Program-made: the position numbers and the translations under genes
DNA from: Lysobacterales bacterium
GTDB lineage: Bacteria; Pseudomonadota; Gammaproteobacteria; Xanthomonadales; Ahniellaceae
DNA length: 64,000 nt
Direction of reading: 5' to 3'
Assembly (NCBI GenBank): GCA_016703225.1
Contig: JADJCM010000010.1
Span: 124,001 to 188,000 of the forward strand
Part shown: piece after piece, positions 1-8,523 of the stretch
How the letters are laid out: the number at the start of each line of letters is the position of its first letter
How positions within the stretch are numbered: position 1 is the first letter of the stretch
Notes under the pieces: generated by a model
What the model was told of the DNA's origin: nothing
The model's input: only the letters and a program-made list of their open reading frames with translations
Databases searched by the model: none

Positions 1-2
1 GC

Positions 3-140
3 GCGATGGCCTATGGCACCAGCGCCGATGAGGCCATGGGTCGCGCCGAAGCACTGGCGCTGCGTGCCCTTGCGGAACAACTCGAGCACGGCGAGGTTCG
101 GGCGCTGGAAATCAGCATCTCGCTTCCTGTTGCGGCATGA
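3..140 (+). CDS. HicB-family antitoxin, C-terminal part (cut by window edge)
   Basis: The reading frame is open from the first bases and ends at the TGA at 138-140. The visible 45 residues (GTSADEAMGRAEALALRAL, then EQLEHGE) match the helix that follows the partial-RNase fold in HicB-type antitoxins, where a G(D/T)(S/T)xxEAxxxAxxA pattern is typical. HicB proteins bind and neutralise HicA and repress their own operon. The stop overlaps the start of the following HicA gene as ATGA, which indicates translational coupling. The N-terminal half lies outside the window, so its start and completeness cannot be judged. The family call rests mainly on the pairing with HicA. Confidence 0.6.
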   Translation, partial: AMAYGTSADEAMGRAEALALRALAEQLEHGEVRALEISISLPVAA

Positions 141-349
141 GTGAGTGGCCTTCCTGCAAGGCGAGGCGAGTACTTGCGGCACTGATCTGCATCGGATGGC
201 AGCCGAAGCGTCAGACCGGTTCTCACCGGACGTTGTCCAGGACTGACTGGCCGGATTTCGTATTCGCGTTTCACGACGGCGACGAGATCGGTCCGCGCAT
301 GCTTGCGCGCATTGCCAAGCACACCGGCTTGCGGCCCAACGACCTGTAG
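137..349 (+). CDS. hicA: HicA-family mRNA interferase toxin
   Basis: This 70-residue protein has the HicA layout: a short helix (CKARRVLAALICIGW), then a strand and the catalytic-type motif TGSH with its His near residue 29, and a C-terminal helix ending in LARIAKHTGLRPNDL. HicA toxins are double-stranded-RNA-binding-fold ribonucleases that cleave mRNA. The start ATG at 137 overlaps the stop of the upstream HicB-like gene by four bases. The order is antitoxin then toxin, the reverse of many hicAB loci but also known. Length is normal for the family. Divergence in the strand after the GSH motif leaves activity uncertain. Confidence 0.75.
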   Translation: MSEWPSCKARRVLAALICIGWQPKRQTGSHRTLSRTDWPDFVFAFHDGDEIGPRMLARIAKHTGLRPNDL

Positions 350-495
350 GAGTCGATGCAATCGGGAGCGCGCGTGCGCATTCGCTTGGCGGCGTACGCA
401 CTTCGGATCGGAAGGGCGCAGCGACGGTGCATCCGTGCGGCGCAGGCCCGATCTGGCGTCGGCGCCGCGCTTTCATTGACGATCGAGCGACGTGC

Positions 496-1236
496 TCAGT
501 GCCGCTGCAGCCACGCGTGATAGATGCCGCCGATGTAGCCCAGCAGCAGGAACGGGGAGGCGTAGAACGCGAGCACGGTGGTCACCAGCACGACCACGTA
601 GGCGGTGTCGTTGGGGCCGCGCTCCGAATCGCGGATGCCGGACATGATGCTGAAAACGACGTGTTCCAGGTTCAGCACGGTCAGCGCGAATACGATCAGG
701 GCCATCGGCAGCAGTGTGCCGATGACGACGGCGAAGGCCGACAGCTGGCCGACGCGCTGGAGGAACACCGCGTAGAGTGCAAGCCGCCACACCGCGACCA
801 CCGCGAGGAAACCGGCGTTGAGGGTCGCCGCGGTGTCCATGCTGGTGAAGCGCTCCACCGGAATCGCATAGAGCAGGGCCGGTGGCGATGTCAGCGTGAC
901 GAACAGCAGCACGTTGCGAAACGACCAGTGCTGCGGTCGCAGCGGCGCGATCAGCAGCCACAGCATCAGGGACAGCACCAGCACATAGGCGACCGACCCC
1001 AGTCCGGCCAGTTGCCAAAGCTCGGCGCGCGGGTTGTCCCAGTAGCGACCGATGCCGGCCAGCCAGGTGACGACCAGGCCGAACCCGAGCGACTCCGGCC
1101 AATACTGCAGCAGCGCCGGGCTCGGCTGGCGGAAGCTCAGGAAACGCCCGACATCCGCCAACAGCAGCGCGAACGAAAACGGTGGCGGTGCGGGCGCAGG
1201 CGTCGCGGGCAAGTCGGATTCCATGGTCGAGTTCAT
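496..1236 (-). CDS. Multi-pass inner-membrane protein of unknown function
   Basis: The 246-residue product begins with a Pro/Ala-rich cytoplasmic stretch and then has about six hydrophobic segments (for example WLAGIGRYW to YVLVLSLMLWLLIAPL, FLAVVAVWRLALYAVFL, VVIGTLLPMALIVFAL and VVLVTTVLAFYASPFLLL). It ends in a short YHAWLQRH tail. No signal peptide or catalytic motif was recognised. The topology resembles Yip1-like proteins, but no family motif supports that name. A second start (MESDL) lies four codons downstream. It stands alone, pointing away from brnTA. Confidence 0.7.
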   Translation of the reverse strand: MNSTMESDLPATPAPAPPPFSFALLLADVGRFLSFRQPSPALLQYWPESLGFGLVVTWLAGIGRYWDNPRAELWQLAGLGSVAYVLVLSLMLWLLIAPLRPQHWSFRNVLLFVTLTSPPALLYAIPVERFTSMDTAATLNAGFLAVVAVWRLALYAVFLQRVGQLSAFAVVIGTLLPMALIVFALTVLNLEHVVFSIMSGIRDSERGPNDTAYVVVLVTTVLAFYASPFLLLGYIGGIYHAWLQRH

Positions 1237-1436
1237 CGCGAGGGGTTCTGGCGGCGGGGAGGATGGTGCGACCCTACCCGAACTTCACCAGGAACCGCTG
1301 CCGGAGACGATGCGCAGTTCTGCCCAATGGCCCGCATCGCCGACCACCAAATGCCTTGGTCGGATCGGTTTGGAGAGCGATTCGGCACGGCCCACCTCGC
1401 GCTTGCTATATGCATTCGTATGCGTATCATCGGCTC

Positions 1437-1712
1437 ATGCGCTTCGTATGGGACGAGTCCAAGCGGAAAGCCAACCTGAAGAAGCACGGATTGGACTTCG
1501 CCGACGCCCATCGGGTGTTTGCGGGCCCGATGGTGCTGTTCGAGGATGATCGAGAAGATTACGGCGAGCAGCGCATGATCGGAGTTGGGGTTCTCGATGC
1601 GCTGATTGTGCTGATCGTGCACGTGGAGAGCACCGACACCATTCGCTTGATTTCGATGCGCAAGGCAGACCGAGATGAAACGCACATCTACTACCAGGAA
1701 GTCGGGCTCTGA
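1437..1712 (+). CDS. brnT: BrnT-family ribonuclease toxin
   Basis: The 91-residue protein opens with the BrnT signature F.WDESK...N..KHG(L/I)DF.DA..VF, followed by DDREDYGEQR and a C-terminal RLISMRKADRDE(T/R)..Y block. BrnT is a RelE-like-fold RNase neutralised by BrnA. The start was placed at ATG 1437, because the MRFVWDESK opening matches the family; a longer open frame upstream is not supported. The gene overlaps brnA by 38 bases. Upstream, at about 1408-1428, near-repeated ATGCAT/ATGCGTAT tracts could be the autoregulatory site, as BrnTA operons repress themselves. Confidence 0.88.
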   Translation: MRFVWDESKRKANLKKHGLDFADAHRVFAGPMVLFEDDREDYGEQRMIGVGVLDALIVLIVHVESTDTIRLISMRKADRDETHIYYQEVGL

Positions 1713-1992
1713 CGAGGCGCCCAAGCTGAAGGCCTCCGACTTCGCGCGCGCGAAGTTTCGCGTTGCCGGCAAGCAGGTCGAACGCACCGAGTGGCAAGCC
1801 GCGGTGCGCGAGCGCGTCGGCAAGGAGCGCATCACCATCATGATCGATACCGACGTGCTGGCCGCGTACAAGGCTAGGGCCGGTGCGCGCGGCTACCAGA
1901 CGCTCATCAATCAGGCGCTGCGCAATGCGCTGCTCGGAGATCGGATCGAGGCGGCCATCCGCAAGACGATTCGGGAAGAGCTGCGCGGTTGA
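1675..1992 (+). CDS. brnA: BrnA-family antitoxin
   Basis: The 105-residue product has a charged N-terminal part expected to bind the toxin. From about residue 57 a ribbon-helix-helix segment follows (ERITIMIDTDVLAAYKARA, GYQTLINQALRNAL), which is the usual BrnA DNA-binding end. The ATG at 1675 lies inside brnT, so the two genes overlap, as is common for this pair. BrnA binds BrnT and represses the operon. Both parts appear intact, so the module is probably functional. Confidence 0.87.
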   Translation: MKRTSTTRKSGSDEAPKLKASDFARAKFRVAGKQVERTEWQAAVRERVGKERITIMIDTDVLAAYKARAGARGYQTLINQALRNALLGDRIEAAIRKTIREELRG

Positions 1993-2099
1993 GTTTGCTG
2001 GGCGGGGGAGCGCATCCGGCCAAAGCCGAACCCACGTAAGCGTGACAATCGCGATCGCCTTGTTGCGTAGCTGTCTCCGGTTCCCGAGGAGATGGCCGG

Positions 2100-3620
2100 A
2101 TGGTGCGCGTGATTCGTGGATGGGGTGGCGTGATTGCGCTGCTGCTGACGTTGTTCGCCCAAGCGGTGTCGGCGCAGACGCTGACGACGTGGGTGACGAC
2201 CACGGCCGCCTTCGGGCCGGGTTCGTTGCTGGCGGCGGTGCAGGGGTTGCAGTCGGGGTATGCCGGCGTGCAGGAGATCCGTTTCGCGCTGCCGGCGGGC
2301 AGCAACGTGATCTGGTTGAACCAGCCGATGCCGGACATCGTTGGTGCGCAGGTGCGCATCGACGCTTCGGACATGAGCGGCGGCGTGGTCGTCGATGGCA
2401 ACGGCCATGGCCAGATTTCGGTGGCGAGCGGATCGACGGTGCAATCGCTGGAACTGCGGGCAATCACCCTGCGCCGCGGCGGGCGCATCGATGCCGGCGG
2501 CTGCATCCGCGTGCGCAACGCAAACACCGCGCTGACCTTGAACGCGGTCCGCGTCGAGGACTGCCACGTCTACTATCAATCAGCGACGCCCGGCGTGCGC
2601 GGCGGCGCATTGTTCGCGGCCGGGGCGCTGGTCATCAACGACTCGGTCTTCAGCAACAACAGCATTCTGAGCGAGGCCGTGATCCCGGTCGCCGCCAATG
2701 ACGCGCTCGGCGGCGCCGTATACAAGGAAGGCGCACACGCGGTCAGCATCGAGCGCAGCGTGTTCCAGAACAACCGCGTCTACCTCAACAACTCGCTGCC
2801 GAGTTTCTGCAGCAGCGGCCACGGCGGTGCGCTGGCGCTGAACATGCCGGGCAGCGGCATCGCGGTGACGGTCCGTGATACACAGTTCGAGGGCAACCGC
2901 AATTCGTGCCGCAACCCGACCGTGAGCCAGGACATCGACGGCACCGGTGACGGTGGCGCCATCGTCTACTACGGCAATGGCCCCAACAACGTGCTGCTGG
3001 AGAACAATTACTTCCACGACAACCGCGGCAATCGTGGCGGCGCGGTCGGCTTCATCCAGTCATTGACGACCAACGTGATTGCGCGCAACAACACGTTTTT
3101 CGCAAACCATGCCAACGCCACCGGCGGTGGCCTGGCCTTCGTCAACTGCTGCACGGCGACGGTCGAGCACAACACCTTCCACGACAATGTTTCCGGATCG
3201 ACCGGTCTGCCCGACCAGCTCGCGTTGATGGTCAACGCCTTGCCGTCGTTGCAGCATAACCTGATCAACGGCGGCATACCGGCCTGCGACTCAAGTCTGG
3301 CCGCGAGCCAGGGTGGCGTAGCGGGCTACAACCTGTATTTCGGCGGCAGCTGCCTGATTGCGAACGACAGCGGCAGCCAACATGTCGACTACATGAACTG
3401 GCTGCAGGCGCCCACGCTCAGCGGCGGCTACGTGCCGACACTGATGCCGGCCTATGGCAGCCCCGCGATCGATGGCGGCGACCCGAATGGCTGCGCACCC
3501 TTCGACGCGCGCTACGTCATGCGCCCGGTCGATGGCGACGGCGACGGCATCGCCCGCTGCGACATCGGCGCGGTCGAGAGCACCATCGTCGACGCGATCT
3601 TCCGCAACCAGTTCGAGTAG
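2100..3620 (+). CDS. Secreted right-handed beta-helix protein with FE-type C-terminal tail
   Basis: The 506-residue product has a signal peptide (about residues 1-26, cleaving after AVSAQ). The long body is rich in NN and GGA/GGG turns (VFSNNS, VFQNNRVY, FEGNRNS, YFHDNRGNRGGAVGF, FFANHANATGGGL, TFHDN). This is the repeat style of right-handed parallel beta-helix and polymorphic-outer-membrane-protein-like folds. It ends in IVDAIFRNQFE, a tail shared in form with four other secreted proteins in this window. No catalytic residues were recognised, and the substrate or role is unknown. An exported or surface location is inferred from the signal peptide. Confidence 0.8.
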   Translation: MVRVIRGWGGVIALLLTLFAQAVSAQTLTTWVTTTAAFGPGSLLAAVQGLQSGYAGVQEIRFALPAGSNVIWLNQPMPDIVGAQVRIDASDMSGGVVVDGNGHGQISVASGSTVQSLELRAITLRRGGRIDAGGCIRVRNANTALTLNAVRVEDCHVYYQSATPGVRGGALFAAGALVINDSVFSNNSILSEAVIPVAANDALGGAVYKEGAHAVSIERSVFQNNRVYLNNSLPSFCSSGHGGALALNMPGSGIAVTVRDTQFEGNRNSCRNPTVSQDIDGTGDGGAIVYYGNGPNNVLLENNYFHDNRGNRGGAVGFIQSLTTNVIARNNTFFANHANATGGGLAFVNCCTATVEHNTFHDNVSGSTGLPDQLALMVNALPSLQHNLINGGIPACDSSLAASQGGVAGYNLYFGGSCLIANDSGSQHVDYMNWLQAPTLSGGYVPTLMPAYGSPAIDGGDPNGCAPFDARYVMRPVDGDGDGIARCDIGAVESTIVDAIFRNQFE

Positions 3621-3678
3621 CTGCGCCGCCACGCCGATTCGCGCCACAATCGGGGCCCTCGCAACCACGGGAAGCGCC

Positions 3679-4380
3679 ATGTTCCGATCCTTCGTCGTCT
3701 GCCTTGCACTGCTGTCGTTCGCCGCCGCCGCGCACGCCGAGTCGGTGCCTGCCGCACCCGCCGCCGCGCGCATCCTGGTGCTGGCGCGACACGGGCACTA
3801 CGAAGCCGATCCCGCTGCCGATCCCAAGCTCGGCCCGGGCCTGTCATCGCTCGGCATCGCGCAGGCGCAATTGCTCGGCGCGCGCCTGGCCGGCCTGCCA
3901 CAGCGCTTCGATGCCATCCTCGCGAGCCCGTTGACCCGCGCCCAGGAAACCGCGCGCGTCATCGCCGACGATCTCCCCGGCGTGCCTATGTCCACCATCG
4001 CCGACCTCGCCGAGTGCACGCCACCGACGCGCCGCCCGCAAGCCGTGGCCGGCGTGCCCGCGGAAGCGCTGAAGGCCTGCACTGAACAACTCGACCGCCT
4101 GTTCGCCGAACACGTCAAGCCCGCCACCGGCGCGCCGCGCCGCGAGTTGCTGGTCTGTCACGGCAACGTGATCCGCTACCTGACGACCAAGGCACTGGCC
4201 GTCGATGCCGGCGCCTGGCTCGATCTCTCGGTCGGCCACACCAGCCTGACCACGATCCGCATCGAAGCCGACGGCAGCATCCGCTTGGTCGGCTCCGGTG
4301 ACATTGGCCACCTCCCCGCCAACCTCCAGACCGGCGCACTTGGCGACCCCGAACGCAAGCTCGCAGTCCCCGCCAAGTAG
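3679..4380 (+). CDS. Periplasmic histidine phosphatase (PGAM/SixA-like branch)
   Basis: The 233-residue protein carries a signal peptide (about 1-20, ...AAAAHAES). It then has the histidine phosphatase signature LARHGHYEAD, in which the His of RHG is the phospho-acceptor. SPLTRAQETA supplies the second core Arg, and LVCHGNVIRYL supplies the second catalytic His. These match the active branch of the superfamily; the closest feel is PGAM5-like. Export suggests action on a periplasmic phosphoester, but the substrate is not evident. The start ATG at 3679 was chosen because it gives the complete signal peptide. Confidence 0.85.
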   Translation: MFRSFVVCLALLSFAAAAHAESVPAAPAAARILVLARHGHYEADPAADPKLGPGLSSLGIAQAQLLGARLAGLPQRFDAILASPLTRAQETARVIADDLPGVPMSTIADLAECTPPTRRPQAVAGVPAEALKACTEQLDRLFAEHVKPATGAPRRELLVCHGNVIRYLTTKALAVDAGAWLDLSVGHTSLTTIRIEADGSIRLVGSGDIGHLPANLQTGALGDPERKLAVPAK

Positions 4381-4415
4381 GCCCCCGAGCCAACTCGCAC
4401 GCCAAGCCATTCCCC

Positions 4416-4448
4416 GTAGGATGTGCCGAGCGCAGCGAGGCGCATCGG
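4416..4448 (+). repeat. REP-like imperfect palindrome
   Basis: Between convergent genes lies a GTAGGATGTGCC...GGCGCATCGG element whose arms (GATGTGCC and GGCGCATC) pair across a GAGCGCAGCGAG centre. This form is a common interspersed palindrome in gammaproteobacteria. It may also serve as a bidirectional terminator here, since transcripts from both sides end beside it. Confidence 0.55.
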
Positions 4449-4472
4449 CAGTAGCGTTGCGATGCAGGTTTC

Positions 4473-6245
4473 TTAGTCGGCGGGCATCGAAAACTGCAGC
4501 CGCGCCAACTCGGCGTAGAGGCCACCGGCCTGGATCAGTTCGGCGTGACTGCCGATGGCCTGGATGCGGCCGTGGTCGAGGACGACGATGCGGTCGGCTT
4601 TCTGCACGGTGGCGAGGCGGTGGGCGATGATGATCGTGGTGCGGCTGCCGACCACGGCGTCGATCGCTTGCTGGATCGCCGCTTCGGATTGCGCGTCGAG
4701 CGCGCTGGTGGCTTCGTCGAGCAGCAGGATCGGGGCGTCGCGCAGTAGCGCGCGTGCGATCGCGATGCGCTGGCGCTGGCCGCCGGAGAGGCGCACGCCG
4801 CGTTCGCCGAGTTCGGCGGCGTAGCCGCCGGGTTGGGCGAGAATGAACTCGTGTGCCTGCGCTGCGCGCGCGGCCCGTTCGATCGCGGCCTGGTCGGCAC
4901 CGTCACCGCCGAGCGCGATGTTGGCGGCGGCATCCATCGCGAAGATCACCGGGTGCTGAGGCACCAGCGCGATGCCGTTGCGCAAGTCGGCGAGTGGCAT
5001 CTGATCGATGGCGTGGTCGTCGATCAGGATGCGGCCGGATTCGGCCTCATGGAAGCGCAGCAACAGCTGGAAAAGGGTGCTCTTGCCAGCGCCGCTTGGG
5101 CCGACCAGGGCGATGGTTTCGCCGGGGCGGATGTCGAGCGAGAAGTCGTCGAGCGCGATCTGCCCGGGTCGGCTCGGGTAGCGAAAGCGCACGTGCTCGA
5201 AGCGGATCGCGCCGCGCGGTGTATTGGACCTTGCCTTGGCATCGGCGCGATCGCGCACTGCGGGCACGGTGGCGAGCAGTTCGGCGATGCGCTCCATCGC
5301 GCCGGCGGCGCGCTGCACCTCGCCCCAGACTTCGGTGAGTGCGCCGACCGAAGCGGCAGCGGTGACCGCGTAGAACACGAACTGGCCCAGGGTTCCGGCG
5401 GTCATCGCGCCGGCAAGCACGTCCTTGGCGCCGACCCACAGCACCAGGGTGATCGCGCCGAACACCAGCAGGATCACCATCAGCGTCAGCCATGCCCGCG
5501 TCGAGATGCGCCGGCGCGCCGTGCCGAGCGCACGCAGGATGGCACCGTCGAAACGCCGCGACTCCGCGACTTCGCGCGTGTACGCCTGCAACGTCTGGAT
5601 CGCGCCAAGCGACTCCGCGGCTTGTGCGGTGGCATCGGCGATGCGTTCCTGCGACTCCTTCGACAAGCCGCGCACGCGGCGACCGAAGAACACGATCGGC
5701 AGGATCGCGAGTGGAATCACCAGTGCCGCCAGGCCGGCGAGCTTGGGGCTGGTGATCGCGAGCAGCACGCTGGCGCCGATCAACATGACCACGCTGCGCA
5801 GGGCCACCGATACCGACGAGCCAATCACTGTCTGTACCAATTCCGCGTCTGCGGTGATGCGCGACAACAGTTCGCCGCTGCGACTGCGCTCGAAGAACGC
5901 GGCGTCGAGCGTCAGCAAGTGGGCGTAGAGCCGACGCCGCAGGTCGGCGACCACGGATTCGCCGAGCATCGAGACGAACCAGAAGCGCATCGCGGTGGCG
6001 ATCGCGAGTACGCCGGCAACGAGGAACAGTCCGAGGAAGCTGCGGTCGATCGCTGCCGGGTCACCGCCGGAGAAACCGTGGTCGATCATCTGCCCGACCG
6101 CCCAGGGCAGTGTCAGCGATGCGCCCGAGGACAGCATCAGAAACAGCAGCCAGCCGGCGGCCAGCGGACGATAGGGGCGCAGGAACGGCAACACTGCGCG
6201 CAGCGGCTTCAGGCCGGGCTTGGGACTTGCTTCGGGCGTGGACAT
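4473..6245 (-). CDS. ABC exporter, fused permease and ATPase (MsbA-related)
   Basis: The 590-residue half-transporter has six membrane helices in the first 310 residues (starting WLLFLMLSSGASLTLPWAV), with the typical AFFERSRSGELLSRITAD coupling region. A nucleotide-binding domain follows, with Walker A GPSGAGKSTL near residue 385, the signature LSGGQRQRIAIARALL, Walker B ILLLDEATSALD and the H-loop IIAHRL. This is the ABCB/MsbA-like arrangement of homodimeric exporters of lipids or drugs. The substrate cannot be read from sequence. The gene is alone on its strand. Confidence 0.9.
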   Translation of the reverse strand: MSTPEASPKPGLKPLRAVLPFLRPYRPLAAGWLLFLMLSSGASLTLPWAVGQMIDHGFSGGDPAAIDRSFLGLFLVAGVLAIATAMRFWFVSMLGESVVADLRRRLYAHLLTLDAAFFERSRSGELLSRITADAELVQTVIGSSVSVALRSVVMLIGASVLLAITSPKLAGLAALVIPLAILPIVFFGRRVRGLSKESQERIADATAQAAESLGAIQTLQAYTREVAESRRFDGAILRALGTARRRISTRAWLTLMVILLVFGAITLVLWVGAKDVLAGAMTAGTLGQFVFYAVTAAASVGALTEVWGEVQRAAGAMERIAELLATVPAVRDRADAKARSNTPRGAIRFEHVRFRYPSRPGQIALDDFSLDIRPGETIALVGPSGAGKSTLFQLLLRFHEAESGRILIDDHAIDQMPLADLRNGIALVPQHPVIFAMDAAANIALGGDGADQAAIERAARAAQAHEFILAQPGGYAAELGERGVRLSGGQRQRIAIARALLRDAPILLLDEATSALDAQSEAAIQQAIDAVVGSRTTIIIAHRLATVQKADRIVVLDHGRIQAIGSHAELIQAGGLYAELARLQFSMPAD

Positions 6246-6294
6246 CGCTGCGATGTGGGGGCGGCGATGGCCGACGCAAGCGCGTCGCGCAGCC

Positions 6295-6888
6295 TCAATC
6301 GATCAGGCGCATGGTCGCCTGGCCGCGGCTGGCGTCGCGCAGTTGCTGGCCGAATCGTTCGACCTGGTCGGCACGCACGCGCAGGCGCAGCTGCACGCCG
6401 TCGGCGTTGAAGCGTTCCTCCAGTTTCTCGGCGCTGCTGCTGTCGATCAGCGCATGGGCGGCACCCAGATGCGCAAAACCAAGACTGATTTCGATCTCGC
6501 ACATGCGCTCACGCAGTTGCCGCGGCGCGGTGCGCAGGCATTCGGCCGCAGCACCGCCATAGGCGCGTACCAGTCCGCCCGCGCCGAGCTTGATTCCGCC
6601 GAACCAGCGCGTGACCACGACCACGACCTGGTCCAGCCCCTGGCCGTCGATCGCAGCCAGAATGGGACGGCCCGCGGTTCCGGCCGGCTCGTCGGCATCG
6701 TCCGATCGATAGAGCTCGCCGATGCGATAGGCCCAGCAGTTGTGGCGGGCGTCCTCGTCGCTGGCGCTGGCGATGAAGGCCATCGCCGCGGCCAAGCTGT
6801 CGGCGTGCGCGGCCTGGGCGATGAAGCGGCTCTTCTTGATCTCGATGTCGAAGCGATGCGCCGCCGCCAGCGTCGGCAGCAGGCTCAT
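6295..6888 (-). CDS. yigZ: YigZ/IMPACT-family protein
   Basis: The 197-residue product shows the UPF0029 hallmark block: NCWAYRIG, then DDADEPAGTAGRPIL and VVTRWFGGIKLGAGGLVRAY. A small C-terminal ferredoxin-like domain follows. YigZ/IMPACT proteins bind nucleic acid or ribosome-linked partners; their biochemical role in bacteria is not settled. The start (ATG complement at 6886-6888) overlaps the stop of the upstream anti-sigma-like gene by four bases, so the gene appears to be the last of a sigma / anti-sigma / yigZ operon. Confidence 0.88.
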   Translation of the reverse strand: MSLLPTLAAAHRFDIEIKKSRFIAQAAHADSLAAAMAFIASASDEDARHNCWAYRIGELYRSDDADEPAGTAGRPILAAIDGQGLDQVVVVVTRWFGGIKLGAGGLVRAYGGAAAECLRTAPRQLRERMCEIEISLGFAHLGAAHALIDSSSAEKLEERFNADGVQLRLRVRADQVERFGQQLRDASRGQATMRLID

Positions 6889-7754
6889 GGCTGGAAGCGG
6901 CGCAGGTCCGGGGGGATCACGGCATCCGGATAAGCCGCACGGAAGCGCAGCAGTTCGGCGCGCGCTTCGCTGTGGCGGCGCTCGCGCACCAGTCGGCGGA
7001 TGCGCTCCAGCCATTCATCGCGCGCGTGCAGATCCTGCTTTTCCTGGGCGCGGCCGGCGCCTGATTCCTGGTCGGCGTCGATGCGTTCGCTTGAGGCGTC
7101 CTTGGCATCCTCGGCAGCACTGCCGAGCGCGATGACCGGTGCTGCTGGAGCCGGGGTGGCCGGAGCAGCCAGATTCTGGCGCTGCTCCGGCATCGCCGAA
7201 CGCGTGGCGTGATCGGCGCGCTTGTCGGCTTCGATCGCGCCACGTCGTTGCGGCGCCGGCGCAGCGGCTGCGGAGAGCGCTTCGCTCGCTGTTGGTTCCG
7301 CCCGGTCGGCCAGGACCACCTCTTCTGCAGCCGGCTGGGATTGCTGCTCGCTCTTGGCTTCGTTGAACGCCTGCGGCTCTGGCTTTGCGGGCGGCGGCGG
7401 TGGCAATTGCGCCATCTCCAGTGCCTTGGCACGGTCGCGGCTGGAACTCGGCAACACCTCGACCTCAAAGGTCTCCTCGCGCGCCCGTGCGCCATCGAGC
7501 ATGGCTTCGCCGCGCGCGGATTCCTGTGCCTCGTACACGCGCCAGCCGATGCCGGCGGCGATGGCGACGCCGGCAAAGCTCGCGGCCAGCGCGATCCAGC
7601 GCGGCGGCCGGTAGGTGTGGCTGACCGCAGCGCGCGCTTTGGTCAGCACCGCGCGGTCGAGCAACGCGGTCGGCTCCGACTGCGGCAGCCGCTTGTACGC
7701 GGCCACTTCGGCCTCGTAGTCGCGCATCAGGTCTTCGAGCTCGCGGTCGTTCAT
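6885..7754 (-). CDS. Candidate membrane-anchored anti-sigma factor
   Basis: The protein of about 289 residues has a cytoplasmic N-terminal part (MNDRELEDLMRDYEAEVAAY), one membrane helix (IALAASFAGVAIAAGIGW, near residue 55) and a long Ala/Pro/Glu-rich periplasmic region. A charged helical C-terminal segment (DEWLERIRRLVRERRHSEA) closes it. It directly follows an ECF sigma gene with an ATGA overlap, the usual place for the cognate anti-sigma factor. No zinc-finger (HxxxCxxC) motif is present, so the name is inferred from context and topology. An alternative start lies two codons upstream at 7760. Confidence 0.6.
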   Translation of the reverse strand: MNDRELEDLMRDYEAEVAAYKRLPQSEPTALLDRAVLTKARAAVSHTYRPPRWIALAASFAGVAIAAGIGWRVYEAQESARGEAMLDGARAREETFEVEVLPSSSRDRAKALEMAQLPPPPPAKPEPQAFNEAKSEQQSQPAAEEVVLADRAEPTASEALSAAAAPAPQRRGAIEADKRADHATRSAMPEQRQNLAAPATPAPAAPVIALGSAAEDAKDASSERIDADQESGAGRAQEKQDLHARDEWLERIRRLVRERRHSEARAELLRFRAAYPDAVIPPDLRRFQP

Positions 7755-8305
7755 GCGCATGACCTCAAGCTGGATCGCAGTTTTTCAAGGGCATAGCGCA
7801 GCCGCGATTTCGCGGTTTCACGCCCAACCGCCATCACTTCGGCGATTTCCTCGATGCCGAGGCCGTTCTCGACGCGCAGCAGGAAGGCGCCGCGTTGTTC
7901 GGCCGGCAACTCCGCGAGGGCATCTTGCAGGCGGCGCGACTGCTCGAAGTCGCTGAGCACGCGTTCGGGACGTTCACGCTCGTCGTTCTCGGCAACACGG
8001 AAGGCGTTCTCGGCGGTTTCGCCGTTGTCCTCGGGGCGCTCGCGGCGATACTGGTCGATCACCAGGTTGTGCGCGATCTGCAGCAGCCAGGTCGAGAACT
8101 TGGCCTCGACGCGATAGCGCGCACGCGCCTGGATCACACGCCCCCACACTTCCTGGAACATCTCGTCGGCGAGTTCGCGGCGCTTCAGACCACGCAACAG
8201 GAACCGGAACAACGGCCCGCGATGACGCGTGTACAGCGTCTCGAACGCACGCGCGTCGCCGCTTGCGTAGGCCAGCATCAGTTCCTCGTCGCTGCGTTCG
8301 GTCAT
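7751..8305 (-). CDS. ECF-type RNA polymerase sigma factor
   Basis: The 184-residue product has region 2 (SGDARAFETLYTRHRGPLFRFLL, then DEMFQEVWGRVI and FSTWLLQIAHNLVIDQYRR) and region 4 (LPAEQRGAFLLRVENGLGIEEIAEVMAV, then ETAKSRLRYALEKLR). These are diagnostic of sigma-70 family ECF factors. The start at 8305 (MTERSDEELMLAY) was chosen because it fits the family length. It is followed, with overlaps, by a membrane anti-sigma candidate and yigZ. The regulon is unknown; sigma factors of this type often activate their own promoter. Confidence 0.9.
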   Translation of the reverse strand: MTERSDEELMLAYASGDARAFETLYTRHRGPLFRFLLRGLKRRELADEMFQEVWGRVIQARARYRVEAKFSTWLLQIAHNLVIDQYRRERPEDNGETAENAFRVAENDERERPERVLSDFEQSRRLQDALAELPAEQRGAFLLRVENGLGIEEIAEVMAVGRETAKSRLRYALEKLRSSLRSCA

Positions 8306-8438
8306 CGTCCACGAGCGTAAACGATGCGCTGCATCCGGCATAGCCTCGGCGGCAGGGAAGTGAAGCGGGGACAGGGCGATGGCGGCGGTCATGGGGGGTG
8401 GAACGCGGCGGCCGGGGCATCGGGGTTTTGCAGGAGCA

Positions 8439-8517
8439 TCGCGGGCCGGAGCCCGCTCCCACGGGTGCACAGACAAACCCTCCTGGAGCACCTGTGGGAG
8501 CGGGCTCCGGCCCGCGA
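8439..8517. repeat. Large REP-type hairpin (24-bp arms)
   Basis: Two perfect complementary arms, 8439-8462 and 8494-8517, flank a loop of 31 bases. The arms contain GTGGGAGCGGGCTCCGGCCC, a variant of the interspersed REP/BIME palindromes of pseudomonads and xanthomonads. The hairpin lies just beyond the end of cysNC and upstream of the ECF sigma operon, so it may end or protect the cysDNC transcript. Confidence 0.85.
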
Positions 8518-8523
8518 TTCCGA

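Noticed and set aside
427..1479. Long open frames on the strand opposite real genes (here and, for example, 4833-6410, 12929-14905, 15806-18661 and 18372-21278)
   Set aside because: In high-GC DNA such antisense frames arise by codon bias; their products are Arg/His/Gln-rich with no family motifs, and the opposite strand has clear genes.
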